From Demequina capsici (GTDB lineage Bacteria; Actinomycetota; Actinomycetes; Actinomycetales; Demequinaceae), in NCBI RefSeq assembly GCF_032102965.1, contig NZ_CP134880.1, forward strand, positions 1,302,001 through 1,366,000: a stretch of DNA of 64,000 bases. The letters run 5' to 3'. The number at the start of each line of letters is the position of its first letter. Within the stretch, counting starts at the first letter, position 1. A model generated the notes under the pieces. It saw only the letters and a program-made list of their open reading frames with translations, was not told the DNA's origin and did not search any database. A program made the translations under genes and the position numbers. Of the stretch, positions 1 to 8,378 are shown piece by piece.

Positions 1-918
1 TGGACGAAGGTCTTCGCGGACGAGATGCTGAGGGCCGGCAGGGAGCGTGACGATGTGGTGGCGCTCACCGCTGCCATGCTCGCGCCCGTCGGCCTGCAGC
101 CCTTCGCCGACGAGTTCCCCGACCGCGTGATCGACGTCGGCATCGCGGAGCAGCATGCCGTCACCAGCGCCGCAGGCCTCGCGTTCGCCGGGATGCACCC
201 CGTCGTGGCGGTGTACGCGACCTTCCTGAACCGCGCGTTCGATCAGCTGCTGATGGACGTCGCGCTTCACAAGGCGGGCGTGACCTTCATGCTCGACCGC
301 GCGGGGATCACCGGAGACGACGGGGCGAGCCACAACGGCATGTGGGACATGGCGCTGCTGCGCCATGTCCCGGGCCTGAGACTGGCCGCGCCGCGTGACG
401 AGGCGACGCTGCGCTCCGCGTTCAGGCAGGCGCTCGACGTCGACGACGCGCCCACCGTCGTGCGCTACCCGAAGGGGGCCGTCGGAGACGACGTTCCCGC
501 GCTCCGTCGCGTGGAGGACATCGAGATCCTCGCCGAGCTCGGCGAGGGTCCGGCGCAGGTGGTCGTGCTGGGCGTAGGAGCCATGGCGCCCACGGCGATC
601 GAGGTGGCCGGCAAGCTTGCGGCCGAAGGCCGGACCGTGCTCGCCGCGACTGCCACCTGGGTGCGACCCGTGCCCGACGGCCTCCTGGAGGTGCTCGGAG
701 ACGCCGAGCTCGTCGTGACCGTCGAGGACGGCCTCACCGACGCGGGCGTGGGCCAGGAGTGGGCCGAGTTCGCGCGGCTCGCCGGCCGCACCGCCCGGTG
801 GTCCCACCACGGAGTGCCGCGGGAGTTCCTCGATCACGCCAGCCGTGCGCAGGTCGTGGAGCGCGTGGGCCTGAACGCCTCCGCGATCGCCGAGCGGGCC
901 GGCGCGCTGCTCGCCTGA
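1..918 (+). CDS. dxs: 1-deoxy-D-xylulose-5-phosphate synthase, C-terminal part
   Basis: This is the last 305 residues of DXS, the thiamine-diphosphate enzyme that joins pyruvate to glyceraldehyde 3-phosphate and opens the MEP isoprenoid pathway in the cytosol. The frame is already open at base 1, so the start and the ThDP-binding N-terminal half lie outside the window. The fragment holds the transketolase pyrimidine domain, with the catalytic Glu in IAEQHAV (fragment residue 50) and the motif DRAGITGDDGASHNG. The C-terminal transketolase domain follows, with VTVEDGL. It converges on the RNase D gene with 3 bases between the stop codons. The identity is secure. Confidence 0.95.
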   Translation, partial: WTKVFADEMLRAGRERDDVVALTAAMLAPVGLQPFADEFPDRVIDVGIAEQHAVTSAAGLAFAGMHPVVAVYATFLNRAFDQLLMDVALHKAGVTFMLDRAGITGDDGASHNGMWDMALLRHVPGLRLAAPRDEATLRSAFRQALDVDDAPTVVRYPKGAVGDDVPALRRVEDIEILAELGEGPAQVVVLGVGAMAPTAIEVAGKLAAEGRTVLAATATWVRPVPDGLLEVLGDAELVVTVEDGLTDAGVGQEWAEFARLAGRTARWSHHGVPREFLDHASRAQVVERVGLNASAIAERAGALLA

Positions 919-926
919 CGATCAGG
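910..926. terminator. small bidirectional hairpin between dxs and rnd
   Basis: CGCCTGA and TCAGGCG form a 7-bp stem with a CGA loop. The hairpin spans both stop codons of the convergent genes. There is no T-tract, so this is a weak terminator candidate. Confidence 0.35.
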
Positions 927-2208
927 CGTCGACCACGCCGTCCGACGCGTCGGTGCCGGCAGCATCGAGCTCGGCCGCGCGGACGAACGTCTGCGCCAGC
1001 ACGGGCGCCACCAGGTCCAGCTGCCACTGCCGCGCTCCGCGGGAGGCCAGCAGGTTCCTGATCTCTGCCTCCCCGCCGCCACGGTGCTCCCAGCAGGCGC
1101 GGCGCACCGCATCAGGCTGCATGAGGTTCTCGGCAGGCATGCCGTGCTTGTCCACGAGCCCCTGGATCGCCTCCTTGGTGAGCGCGAGCCGTGTGGCGGC
1201 GTCGGGACGCTTGTCGCGCCAGGCACGAGGCGGAGGAGGGCCGTCGCTCGCAGGACCACGTCGAGCCGGCAGATCCTTGTCGGGAAGCGCGAGCGCGCGC
1301 TCGATGGTGGGCCACCAGCGGGCCGCAGCCCGCTTCGTCCCCCGCGACCGCCACTCGGGAAGCGCCACCAGATCGTCGTAGGACGCGGGGCGAGCCTGCG
1401 CCGCCGAGACGATCGCCGCATCGCGGAGGACGCGCCCTGGCGACATGTCGCGACGCTGCGCCTCCCGATCACGGCTCAGCCACAGCTCGCGCACGATCCC
1501 CAGCCCGCGAGGATCCCGCACCTGGTGACAGCCTGACGTGCGCCGCCACGGGTCAGGACGCGCCTCCGAGGGCTGCGCGACCCGCGCCGCCTCGAACTCC
1601 TGGAGCGCCCAGTCCAGCTTGCCCGCCGCCTCGAGCTCGGAGCGGAGATGGTCGCGCACCTCGACGAGCACCTCGACATCCAGCGCCGCATACACGAGCC
1701 AGTCATGGGGGAGCGGTCGCGTGGACCAGTCCTGCGCCGAGTGCTCCTTCGCGAGGGCCAGGCCCAGCACCCTCTCGACGACAGCGGCGAGCCCTACCTT
1801 GGGCCAGCCGAGCAGGCGCGCGGCGAGCTCCGTGTCGAACACCTTGGCGGGTGTGATGCCAAGATCGCGCATGCCCGGCAGATCCTGGCTCGCGGCGTGG
1901 AAGACGAACTCCTCCGCGCCCACAGCCTCCTGGAGGGAGGAGAGGTCGGGCAGGGCGGCGGTGTCGACGAGCGCGATCCCCGCGCCGGCGCGCTTGAACT
2001 GTGCCAGGTACGTGGCCTGTCCATAGCGGAAGCCCGAGGCACGCTCGGCGTCCGCGGCGATCGGACCGGTGCCCGCGGCGAAGGCGGCGACCGCCTGCGC
2101 GAGCGCCTCCGGCGTGTCGATCAGCGGCGGCACCCCGCCGGCAGGCTCGGTGAGCGGAACAGCGGGCGACGTTTCTTCCGAGGCGGTCGGCTCTGACGGG
2201 TGGGTCAT
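922..2208 (-). CDS. rnd: ribonuclease D (3'-5' exoribonuclease, HRDC domain)
   Basis: A 428-aa DEDD-family 3'-5' exonuclease expected to trim the 3' ends of tRNA precursors and other structured RNAs. The exonuclease domain covers roughly residues 35-210. Its first acidic motif is visible as IAADAERASG (the DxE pair), and the later part includes the tyrosine/aspartate segment of a DEDDy nuclease. An HRDC nucleic-acid-binding domain follows at about 215-300, and the rest is an actinobacterial C-terminal extension (the E. coli enzyme is about 375 aa). The start overlaps the stop of the upstream DUF3000 gene as ATGA, so the two are probably co-transcribed and translationally coupled. Confidence 0.88.
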   Translation of the reverse strand: MTHPSEPTASEETSPAVPLTEPAGGVPPLIDTPEALAQAVAAFAAGTGPIAADAERASGFRYGQATYLAQFKRAGAGIALVDTAALPDLSSLQEAVGAEEFVFHAASQDLPGMRDLGITPAKVFDTELAARLLGWPKVGLAAVVERVLGLALAKEHSAQDWSTRPLPHDWLVYAALDVEVLVEVRDHLRSELEAAGKLDWALQEFEAARVAQPSEARPDPWRRTSGCHQVRDPRGLGIVRELWLSRDREAQRRDMSPGRVLRDAAIVSAAQARPASYDDLVALPEWRSRGTKRAAARWWPTIERALALPDKDLPARRGPASDGPPPPRAWRDKRPDAATRLALTKEAIQGLVDKHGMPAENLMQPDAVRRACWEHRGGGEAEIRNLLASRGARQWQLDLVAPVLAQTFVRAAELDAAGTDASDGVVDA

Positions 2209-2765
2209 GCGCGGGTACCCCGCAGCAGCGTCACGCCCTCAGGGACCGGTGGCAGGCCCGCGCAGGAGGCCATGAGCTCAGTCCACGCCGTGATGTGCGG
2301 CCCGATCACGCTCGTCTCGGGCGTCCACGACGCGCGCAGCTCGATGCGCACCTCGTCGGGTCGCTCGGCCAGCTCGCCGTACGATCGCGACACGACCTTG
2401 GTCACAGTTCCTCCTCGCTGCCGGTGGGGGACGCCTTCCAGCGCCTCCTCCAGTCGCGACCACGCGACGTCGGCCCAGATGTCGTCAGCCCCGACCTCGG
2501 CGTCCGCGAGCGCCTTGACGAGCGCGACGACGCGGAAGGTGCCATCCCATGCGTCGTTGCCGTCGGGGTCGTGCAGAAGCACGAAGCGTCCGGTCGCCTC
2601 GACCTCGGGCGCCGTCACCTCGCCGTCGATCGCAGCCGCGAAAGGTGCGATCCGCGAGGGTGCGGTGGTCTCGGCGACGCGGACGTCGCCTCGCACCTGC
2701 GCGCCGGCGATCGAACGCAACGCCTCAAGGAAGGCGGGCGGTGCCGTGGCACGATCGGGAGCCAT
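2205..2765 (-). CDS. DUF3000 family protein
   Basis: A 186-aa soluble protein of the actinobacterial DUF3000 family, whose function is not established. It is recognised by the pattern LRSIAGAQVRGDVRVAETTAP, followed by PYAAAI-like text, GRFVLLHDPDGNDAW and a C-terminal RASWTPETSVIGPH. No signal peptide or membrane segment is visible. Finding it directly before RNase D and close to dxs is common in actinobacteria, but no role should be assumed from this. The start is set by an ATG six bases after a TAGTCT element, with no Shine-Dalgarno sequence, which suggests a leaderless mRNA. Confidence 0.82.
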   Translation of the reverse strand: MAPDRATAPPAFLEALRSIAGAQVRGDVRVAETTAPSRIAPFAAAIDGEVTAPEVEATGRFVLLHDPDGNDAWDGTFRVVALVKALADAEVGADDIWADVAWSRLEEALEGVPHRQRGGTVTKVVSRSYGELAERPDEVRIELRASWTPETSVIGPHITAWTELMASCAGLPPVPEGVTLLRGTRA

Positions 2766-2777
2766 GGTCCGAGACTA
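2766..2777 (-). promoter_or_regulatory. extended -10 of a probable leaderless promoter (DUF3000-rnd)
   Basis: On the minus strand TAGTCT is followed by six bases (CGGACC) and then the ATG, so transcription would begin at about the start codon. No clear -35 box is seen. Confidence 0.5.
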
Positions 2778-2866
2778 GGACCGAGCACGCCGCGTGGATC
2801 GTACGCCACGCTGTCGGCCACCCTCTAGGCTGGTACGCGGAGTTCTCCCCGACGTTAGGAAGTGAC

Positions 2867-4300
2867 ATGTCCCTCGCACAGATCGGCGTGACCGGCCTCG
2901 CGGTGATGGGCCGCAACCTCGCGCGCAACTTCGCGCGCAACGGGTTCACGGTCGCCGTCCACAACCGCTCACCGCAGAAGATGACGTCGCTCCTCGCGGA
3001 GCACGGTGACGAGGGCGACTTCATCGGCTGCGAGTCTCTCGAGGACTTCGTCGCGGCGCTGGAGCGCCCGCGCAAGATCGTCATCATGGTTCAGGCCGGG
3101 CCCGCGACCGACGCGGTCATCGACGCGCTCGTGCCGCTGCTCGACCAGGGCGACATCGTGGTGGACGCCGGCAACGCGCACTTCCCCGACACGCGTCGGC
3201 GTGAGGCGGCTCTTCGTGAGATCGGACTGCACTTCGTCGGCTCGGGGGTGTCGGGCGGCGAGGAGGGGGCGCTGCTCGGGCCGTCGATCATGCCCGGCGG
3301 CCCCGCGGAGTCGTACACGACGCTCGGCCCGATCCTCGAGAAGATCTCGGCGAAGGTCGACGGCGTGCCGTGCTGCACGCACGTGGGCCCCGACGGCGCG
3401 GGTCACTTCGTGAAGATGGTGCACAACGGCATCGAGTACGCGGACATGCAGCTCATCGGCGAGGCCTACCAGCTGCTCCGCGAGGGACTGGACCTCACCC
3501 CTGCCGAGATCGGCGACATCTTCGACGAATGGAACAAGGGTGACCTGGAGTCGTTCCTGATCGAGATCACGGCCGAGGTCCTCAAGCAGGTCGACGCACG
3601 GACCGGCAAGCCGCTGGTCGACGTGATCGTCGACGAAGCGGGCCAGAAGGGCACCGGCCGCTGGACCGTGCAGAGCGCGCTCGACCTGGGCGTGCCTGTG
3701 ACCGGCATCGCCGAGGCGACGTTCGCCCGCGCGATCTCCAGCCAGATCGCGCAGCGCGAGGCCGCCCGCGACGTGCTCTCCGCCTCCACGTCGGAGTGGC
3801 ACATCAACAACCGCGACGGCTTCATCGAGGACGTGCGGCTGGCGCTGTACGCGTCCAAGGTCGTCGCTTATGCGCAGGGCTTCGACCAGATCCAGGCGGC
3901 CTCCGAGGAGTACGGCTGGAACGTCGATCGCGGCGCCATGGCACGCATCTGGCGGGGCGGCTGCATCATCCGTGCGCGGTTCCTGAACCGCATCACTGAG
4001 GCGTACGAGCGGGACGCGGACCTTGCGTCGCTCCTGGTGGATCCCTACTTCGCGAACGAGGTGTCCGACGGCGTGGCCGCGTGGCGTCGCGTGGTCTCCA
4101 TGGCTGCGCTCACCGGCGTGCCGACGCCCGCGTTCTCGTCGTCGCTCGCGTACTACGACGCTCTGCGCGCGGAGCGACTGCCCGCTGCGCTGATCCAGGG
4201 GCAGCGTGACTTCTTCGGCGCTCACACGTACAAGAGGACCGATGTCGAGGGCACGTTCCACACGCTGTGGTCGGAGGACCGCAGCGAGGTCGAGGCCTAA
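2867..4300 (+). CDS. gnd: 6-phosphogluconate dehydrogenase, decarboxylating (NADP+)
   Basis: A 477-aa cytosolic homodimeric enzyme of the oxidative pentose phosphate pathway. It converts 6-phosphogluconate to ribulose 5-phosphate and CO2 while reducing NADP+. The N-terminal Rossmann fold has GVTGLAVMGRNLARN (residues 7-21), and the substrate-binding signature VGSGVSGGEEGALLGPSIMPGG starts near residue 125. The catalytic lysine lies in GHFVKMVHNGIEYADMQ. The all-helical C-terminal domain is complete, and the length is normal. The ATG at 2867 was chosen because the Rossmann motif begins seven residues later. The frame stays open upstream but shows no protein similarity there. A TAGGCT -10-like box lies at 2826-2831. 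Confidence 0.95.
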   Translation: MSLAQIGVTGLAVMGRNLARNFARNGFTVAVHNRSPQKMTSLLAEHGDEGDFIGCESLEDFVAALERPRKIVIMVQAGPATDAVIDALVPLLDQGDIVVDAGNAHFPDTRRREAALREIGLHFVGSGVSGGEEGALLGPSIMPGGPAESYTTLGPILEKISAKVDGVPCCTHVGPDGAGHFVKMVHNGIEYADMQLIGEAYQLLREGLDLTPAEIGDIFDEWNKGDLESFLIEITAEVLKQVDARTGKPLVDVIVDEAGQKGTGRWTVQSALDLGVPVTGIAEATFARAISSQIAQREAARDVLSASTSEWHINNRDGFIEDVRLALYASKVVAYAQGFDQIQAASEEYGWNVDRGAMARIWRGGCIIRARFLNRITEAYERDADLASLLVDPYFANEVSDGVAAWRRVVSMAALTGVPTPAFSSSLAYYDALRAERLPAALIQGQRDFFGAHTYKRTDVEGTFHTLWSEDRSEVEA

Positions 4301-4305
4301 GCCGG

Positions 4306-5529
4306 GTGCGCGCCCCGACCCCCGTCCTCGTAGGCGGCGATATCGGCGCGTATGCCCTCATGCGTGCCTTCCACGAGGCATACGGGGTGCGGGGCGTGAT
4401 CGTGTCACGCGTCGAGACGAGGGCGTTCGCGCACACGCGGCTCGCCGACCAGGTGATCGCGAACGTCGACGACCAGGATGCGCTCGTCACGGCGCTGGAG
4501 CAGATCGCGGCCGACCGGCCCGACGAGCGGCTGGTGCTGCTCACCAACGCGGACTGGTACGTGGAGCGGATCGCCGCGGCGCGGGAGCGCCTCGAGGCGC
4601 GCTACGAGATCCCCATGTGCACTGCCGAGCAGTTCGCCAGGGTGTCCGACAAGGCGGCCTTCCAGGCCGACTGCGTGGCATTGGGGATCCCGGTGCCGCG
4701 GACGATCGCGGTGTCGTTCTCGTCGGGCTCGCCTGTGCCCGACGCGTCGCTCGACCTGCTCGAGTACCCGGTCATCGGCAAGCCCGCCTCCTCGGCGGAG
4801 TTCTACTACGTCGACTATCCGGGCAAGCTGAAGATCCATGACCTCGGAGGCAGGGACGCGGTCGACGCGCTTCTCGCGAGGCTGGCCGCCTCGGGGTTCA
4901 CGGGCACGTATCTGCTCCAGGAGTTCATCCCTGGCGATGAGACCCAGATGCGGTCGCTGACCGCGTACCGGGACGCGCGGGGGAACGTGACGATGGTCGT
5001 GACGGGGCGGGTGCTCCTCGAGGAGCACACGCCCGGGACCCTGGGGGTGCCCGCGGCGATCCTCACCGAGCCGTATGGCGATGCCATGGACGCGATGTCG
5101 CGCTACCTGGACCGAGTGGACTATCGAGGCTTCGCGAACGCGGACTACAAGCGCGACGCCCGCTCGGGTCGCCATGTGTTCTTCGAGGTGAACCCACGCA
5201 TCGGCCGCAACAACTGGTACACCACGGCGTCGGGCGTGAATCCCGCGACGCACGTGATGGCCGATCTCGACGGCGCCCCGATCATGCCGGTACGCGGCGA
5301 CCGGTCGGTGCTGTACTCCGTCGTTCCCATCCCGCTGCTGCGCCGCTACCTGAAGGAACGCGCGTTGCGGCAGACGGTCCTCGCGGCGGCGAAGCGCGGT
5401 GTCGCGAGACCCCTGCACAATCCGGAGGACCGTTCGGCGAGGCGGTGGCTCACGATCACCGCGCTCACCTGGAACTACTGGCGCAAGTATCTGCAGTACT
5501 ACCCGCGGGCCACCGAGAGCGGGCACTGA
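4306..5529 (+). CDS. ATP-grasp ligase resembling peptidoglycan D-aspartate ligase
   Basis: A 407-aa ATP-grasp enzyme. By recalled resemblance it matches the D-aspartate ligase of Enterococcus faecium (Aslfm), which activates D-Asp as an acyl phosphate and adds it to the stem-peptide lysine. Shared blocks include the opening PVLVGGDIGAYALMRAFHEAYG, the nucleotide-fold text EFIPGDETQMRSLTAYRD and the metal-binding segment GFANADYKRD followed by FFEVNPRIGRNNWY. It could instead ligate D-Glu or act on another amine, because many actinobacterial homologues are annotated only as carboxylate-amine ligase. The GTG at 4306, five bases after the gnd stop, matches the family N-terminus. A GTG at 4267 inside gnd is less likely. 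It probably shares the gnd transcript. Confidence 0.7.
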   Translation: MRAPTPVLVGGDIGAYALMRAFHEAYGVRGVIVSRVETRAFAHTRLADQVIANVDDQDALVTALEQIAADRPDERLVLLTNADWYVERIAAARERLEARYEIPMCTAEQFARVSDKAAFQADCVALGIPVPRTIAVSFSSGSPVPDASLDLLEYPVIGKPASSAEFYYVDYPGKLKIHDLGGRDAVDALLARLAASGFTGTYLLQEFIPGDETQMRSLTAYRDARGNVTMVVTGRVLLEEHTPGTLGVPAAILTEPYGDAMDAMSRYLDRVDYRGFANADYKRDARSGRHVFFEVNPRIGRNNWYTTASGVNPATHVMADLDGAPIMPVRGDRSVLYSVVPIPLLRRYLKERALRQTVLAAAKRGVARPLHNPEDRSARRWLTITALTWNYWRKYLQYYPRATESGH

Positions 5530-5551
5530 CGGCGCTCTGTCGAGCGCTCGC

Positions 5552-5563
5552 TAGGCTCTGGTC
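5552..5563 (+). promoter_or_regulatory. TAGGCT-N6-ATG probable leaderless promoter (zapE)
   Basis: TAGGCT ends six bases before the zapE ATG, and there is no Shine-Dalgarno sequence. The -35 region is not recognisable. Confidence 0.5.
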
Positions 5564-6547
5564 ATGACCCCGGATCTGGTGGGCCGTCGCCCCACCCTCG
5601 ACGCTGCGGCGCTGGTGGACCAGTTGGTCCCGCCGCCGCACTTCGCGACCGCGACGTTCGAGACCTACATCCCGGATCCCGACTATCCGAGTCAGGCGGC
5701 CGCCCTCGAAGCGGTGCGCACCTTCGCGATCCGCGCGACGCGACGGGGCATCCCTGGGCTGCGATCCAGCACGGCGGGCAAGGGCCTGTACCTGGATGGC
5801 GGCTTCGGCGTGGGCAAGACCCACCTGCTCGCCGCAGCGGCGGCCGCGGTGGGGGACCGCGCGGTGTTCGGCACCTTCGTCGAGTACACGCATCTGGTGG
5901 GGGCGCTCGGCTTCGTGCGGGCCCGCGATGAGCTGGCGCAGTTCGCTCTGGTGTGCATCGACGAGTTCGAGCTGGACGATCCTGGCGACACGTTGCTGAT
6001 GGCGCGTCTCATGCGCGAGCTCACCGACGCGGGTGCTGCCATAGCCGCCACGTCGAACACGCTGCCCGACTCGCTGGGGGAGGGGCGCTTCGCTGCCGAG
6101 GACTTCCGCAGGGAGATCCAGGCGGTTGCAGGCCTCTTCACGGTGGTGACGATCGACGGTCCCGACTATCGCCATCGCGGCGACGTCGAGTCGCCTGTGC
6201 CCGCGTCGTCGGCGCAGGTGGATGCCGTGGCGGGGGATCCGGACGGAGTGGTCGTCGGGTGGTCGGAGCTGGTCGACGACCTCTGGCACGTGCATCCGAG
6301 CAGGTACGGCGCGTACGTCGAGGGCGTGCGTGCGCTCGGACTGCAGGAGGTGACGCCGCTCGACGATCAGGCGCGTGCCCTGCGCGTCGTCGCGCTCGTC
6401 GATCGCCTCTACGACCGTGATGTCAGGATCATCGCGTCCGGTGCGCCGCTCGACCACGTCTTCCCTGAGGACATGCTGCGCGGCGGCTACCGCAAGAAGT
6501 ACTTCCGAGCGCTGTCACGCCTCACCTCGATGGCTGCACCGCGCTGA
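5564..6547 (+). CDS. zapE: ZapE/AFG1-type AAA+ ATPase
   Basis: A 327-aa P-loop ATPase of the AFG1/ZapE family. The E. coli member associates with the division ring and destabilises FtsZ polymers. The function of actinobacterial members is less studied, so a division role is inferred. Walker A is GGFGVGKTH at about residues 83-91, Walker B is CIDEFELDD at about 131-139, and a sensor-like TSNT follows at about 164-167. The C-terminal block has RHRGD and, near the end, the family-typical RKKYFRALSRL. The length is normal for an actinobacterial homologue. It lies downstream of the ATP-grasp gene but has its own leaderless-type start. Confidence 0.85.
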   Translation: MTPDLVGRRPTLDAAALVDQLVPPPHFATATFETYIPDPDYPSQAAALEAVRTFAIRATRRGIPGLRSSTAGKGLYLDGGFGVGKTHLLAAAAAAVGDRAVFGTFVEYTHLVGALGFVRARDELAQFALVCIDEFELDDPGDTLLMARLMRELTDAGAAIAATSNTLPDSLGEGRFAAEDFRREIQAVAGLFTVVTIDGPDYRHRGDVESPVPASSAQVDAVAGDPDGVVVGWSELVDDLWHVHPSRYGAYVEGVRALGLQEVTPLDDQARALRVVALVDRLYDRDVRIIASGAPLDHVFPEDMLRGGYRKKYFRALSRLTSMAAPR

Positions 6548-6635
6548 GTCCTCACACGCCGGCCTTGCCACCAGGCGCAGCGGACCGTCGGTGGTGTGGA
6601 GCAGATGCGCGGCCGGGAGGGGGCCGGCGGCGCCA

Positions 6636-8378
6636 TCAATGGGGGGCGGCGACGAGCGCGACCGAGTCGGGCCCGAGCTTGAGGCAGTCGTCAGCGGATG
6701 TGCAGCGGCCGAACGTCGCGATCACGGCTCCGGCCGGCAGCATCGCCTCATGCGCTGACAGGTTCGCGTGGACGATCACGGGCCCTCGCATGGTGAGCAC
6801 GCGGGGCGCCGACTCGGACACCGAGACGGGGAACGGCTCCCACGCGGCGGGGTCGCGCGTGAGGTCCCGCGCGGTCATGACCTCCGCGACCCAGGCCTCG
6901 ATCCGGCGCTGCGTCTCCGTGGTCGCCGCGAGCCCGGACCCCAGCTTGGACCGCAGGAACGTCTGTCGATCCTGAGGGTCCGGCACGGAGACGTCCCCGC
7001 CGTAGAGCTCTTCCCAGCCGTGACCTGCGAACTCGTTCCTCCGGCCGTCTGACACGGCCGATCCGAGGGGCTCCGCGTGGTCGGTGAAGAACATGAACGG
7101 CCTCGTCTCGCCGTACTCCTCGCCCATGAAGAGCATCGGAGTGAAGGGACCGAGGAGGATCAGCGCCAGGGAGGCGGCCTGCGCGCCGGGGGTGAGCCGG
7201 GAGGCCGGCCGGTCTCCGAGCGCGCGGTTGCCCACCTGGTCGTGGTTCGAGGCGAAGACCACGAAGCGGCGACGGTCGACCTCGGGCGGCACGGGCGCGC
7301 CCCAGGGCTTGCCACGGAACGTCGAGTAGGTGCCGTCATGCACGAACACGCCCCGGAACGCCTTGTCGAGCGTCGCGGCGCTGCCGAAGTCGCCGTAGTA
7401 GCCGTGGATCTCCTCGGTGAGGTACGCGTGGAGCGCGTGGTGCACGTCGTCGGCCCACTGGGCGGTCATCCCCATGCCGCCTTCGGCCGTGGGCATGACC
7501 ATGGCGGCCTGGTTGAGGTCGGACTCCGCGACGAGCGACAGCGGCCGTCCAAGCGTCGCGGACAGCGCGGCGACCGTGTCGGACAGCTCGGCGAGCAGGT
7601 GACGCGGGGAGTCGTCCTGGAGCGCGTGCACGGCGTCGAGCCTGAGGCAGTCGACGTGGAAGTCACGCATCCATCGGACCGCGTTGTCGATCAGGAAGCC
7701 GCGCATGCCCTCGGACCCGGGCTGGTCCAGGTTGACGGCCCATCCCCACGGGGTCTCGTGCGCGTCCGTGAAGTAGGGGCCGTACTGGGCCAGGTAGTTG
7801 CCGTCGGGTCCGAGGTGGTTGTAGACCACGTCGAGGCAGACGCCGAGTCCCGCGGCGTGCGCCCTGTCGACGAACCGCTGGAGCGCCTCGGGCCCGCCGT
7901 ACGGGTCGTGCACCGCGTACAGCGCGACGCCGTCGTAGCCCCAGCCGCGTTCGCCGGGGAACGCGGCGAGCGGCATGAGCTCGATCATCTGGATGCCGCG
8001 CCGCGCAAGGTCGGAGAGGTGTCGTGCGTCGATCGCGTCGAGGGTCCCTCCGGGTGTGAAGGTGCCTACGTGCAGCTCGTACGTGACCGCGCCCAGGGCG
8101 TCGATGCCGCCCCAGGACTGGTCGTGCCAGAGGTGCCGCGACGGGTCGAAGGCGCGCGAGAATCCGTGCACCCCGTGAGGCTGCCAGGCGCTGCGGGGAT
8201 CGGGGAACGGGCCGCGTCCGTCGACCTCGTAGGCGTAGTCGCTGCCGGGGACCAGCACGGGGCCCTCCCACCACCCGTCGGAGATGCGCGTCATGGGAGC
8301 CACGGCCGCGTCCGAGCTGTCGGGGCGCAGCTGGATGCTCAGGGATGTCGCGTCGGGCGCCCAGACCCGGGCCCTCAT
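6636..8378 (-). CDS. treZ: malto-oligosyltrehalose trehalohydrolase
   Basis: A 580-aa GH13 enzyme that cleaves the terminal trehalose from maltooligosyl-trehalose, the second step of the TreY-TreZ route from glycogen or maltodextrin. An N-terminal CBM48-like domain (RVWAPDATSLSIQL, residues 3-16) precedes the TIM barrel. The nucleophile Asp is in DCLRLDAVHAL, the acid/base Glu in SLVAESDLNQ, and the third carboxylate in FASNHDQVGNR. The ATG at 8378 overlaps the treY stop as ATGA and matches the family N-terminus. A longer frame reaching 8477 would add only a basic, low-complexity stretch. It is translationally coupled to treY. Confidence 0.92.
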   Translation of the reverse strand: MRARVWAPDATSLSIQLRPDSSDAAVAPMTRISDGWWEGPVLVPGSDYAYEVDGRGPFPDPRSAWQPHGVHGFSRAFDPSRHLWHDQSWGGIDALGAVTYELHVGTFTPGGTLDAIDARHLSDLARRGIQMIELMPLAAFPGERGWGYDGVALYAVHDPYGGPEALQRFVDRAHAAGLGVCLDVVYNHLGPDGNYLAQYGPYFTDAHETPWGWAVNLDQPGSEGMRGFLIDNAVRWMRDFHVDCLRLDAVHALQDDSPRHLLAELSDTVAALSATLGRPLSLVAESDLNQAAMVMPTAEGGMGMTAQWADDVHHALHAYLTEEIHGYYGDFGSAATLDKAFRGVFVHDGTYSTFRGKPWGAPVPPEVDRRRFVVFASNHDQVGNRALGDRPASRLTPGAQAASLALILLGPFTPMLFMGEEYGETRPFMFFTDHAEPLGSAVSDGRRNEFAGHGWEELYGGDVSVPDPQDRQTFLRSKLGSGLAATTETQRRIEAWVAEVMTARDLTRDPAAWEPFPVSVSESAPRVLTMRGPVIVHANLSAHEAMLPAGAVIATFGRCTSADDCLKLGPDSVALVAAPH

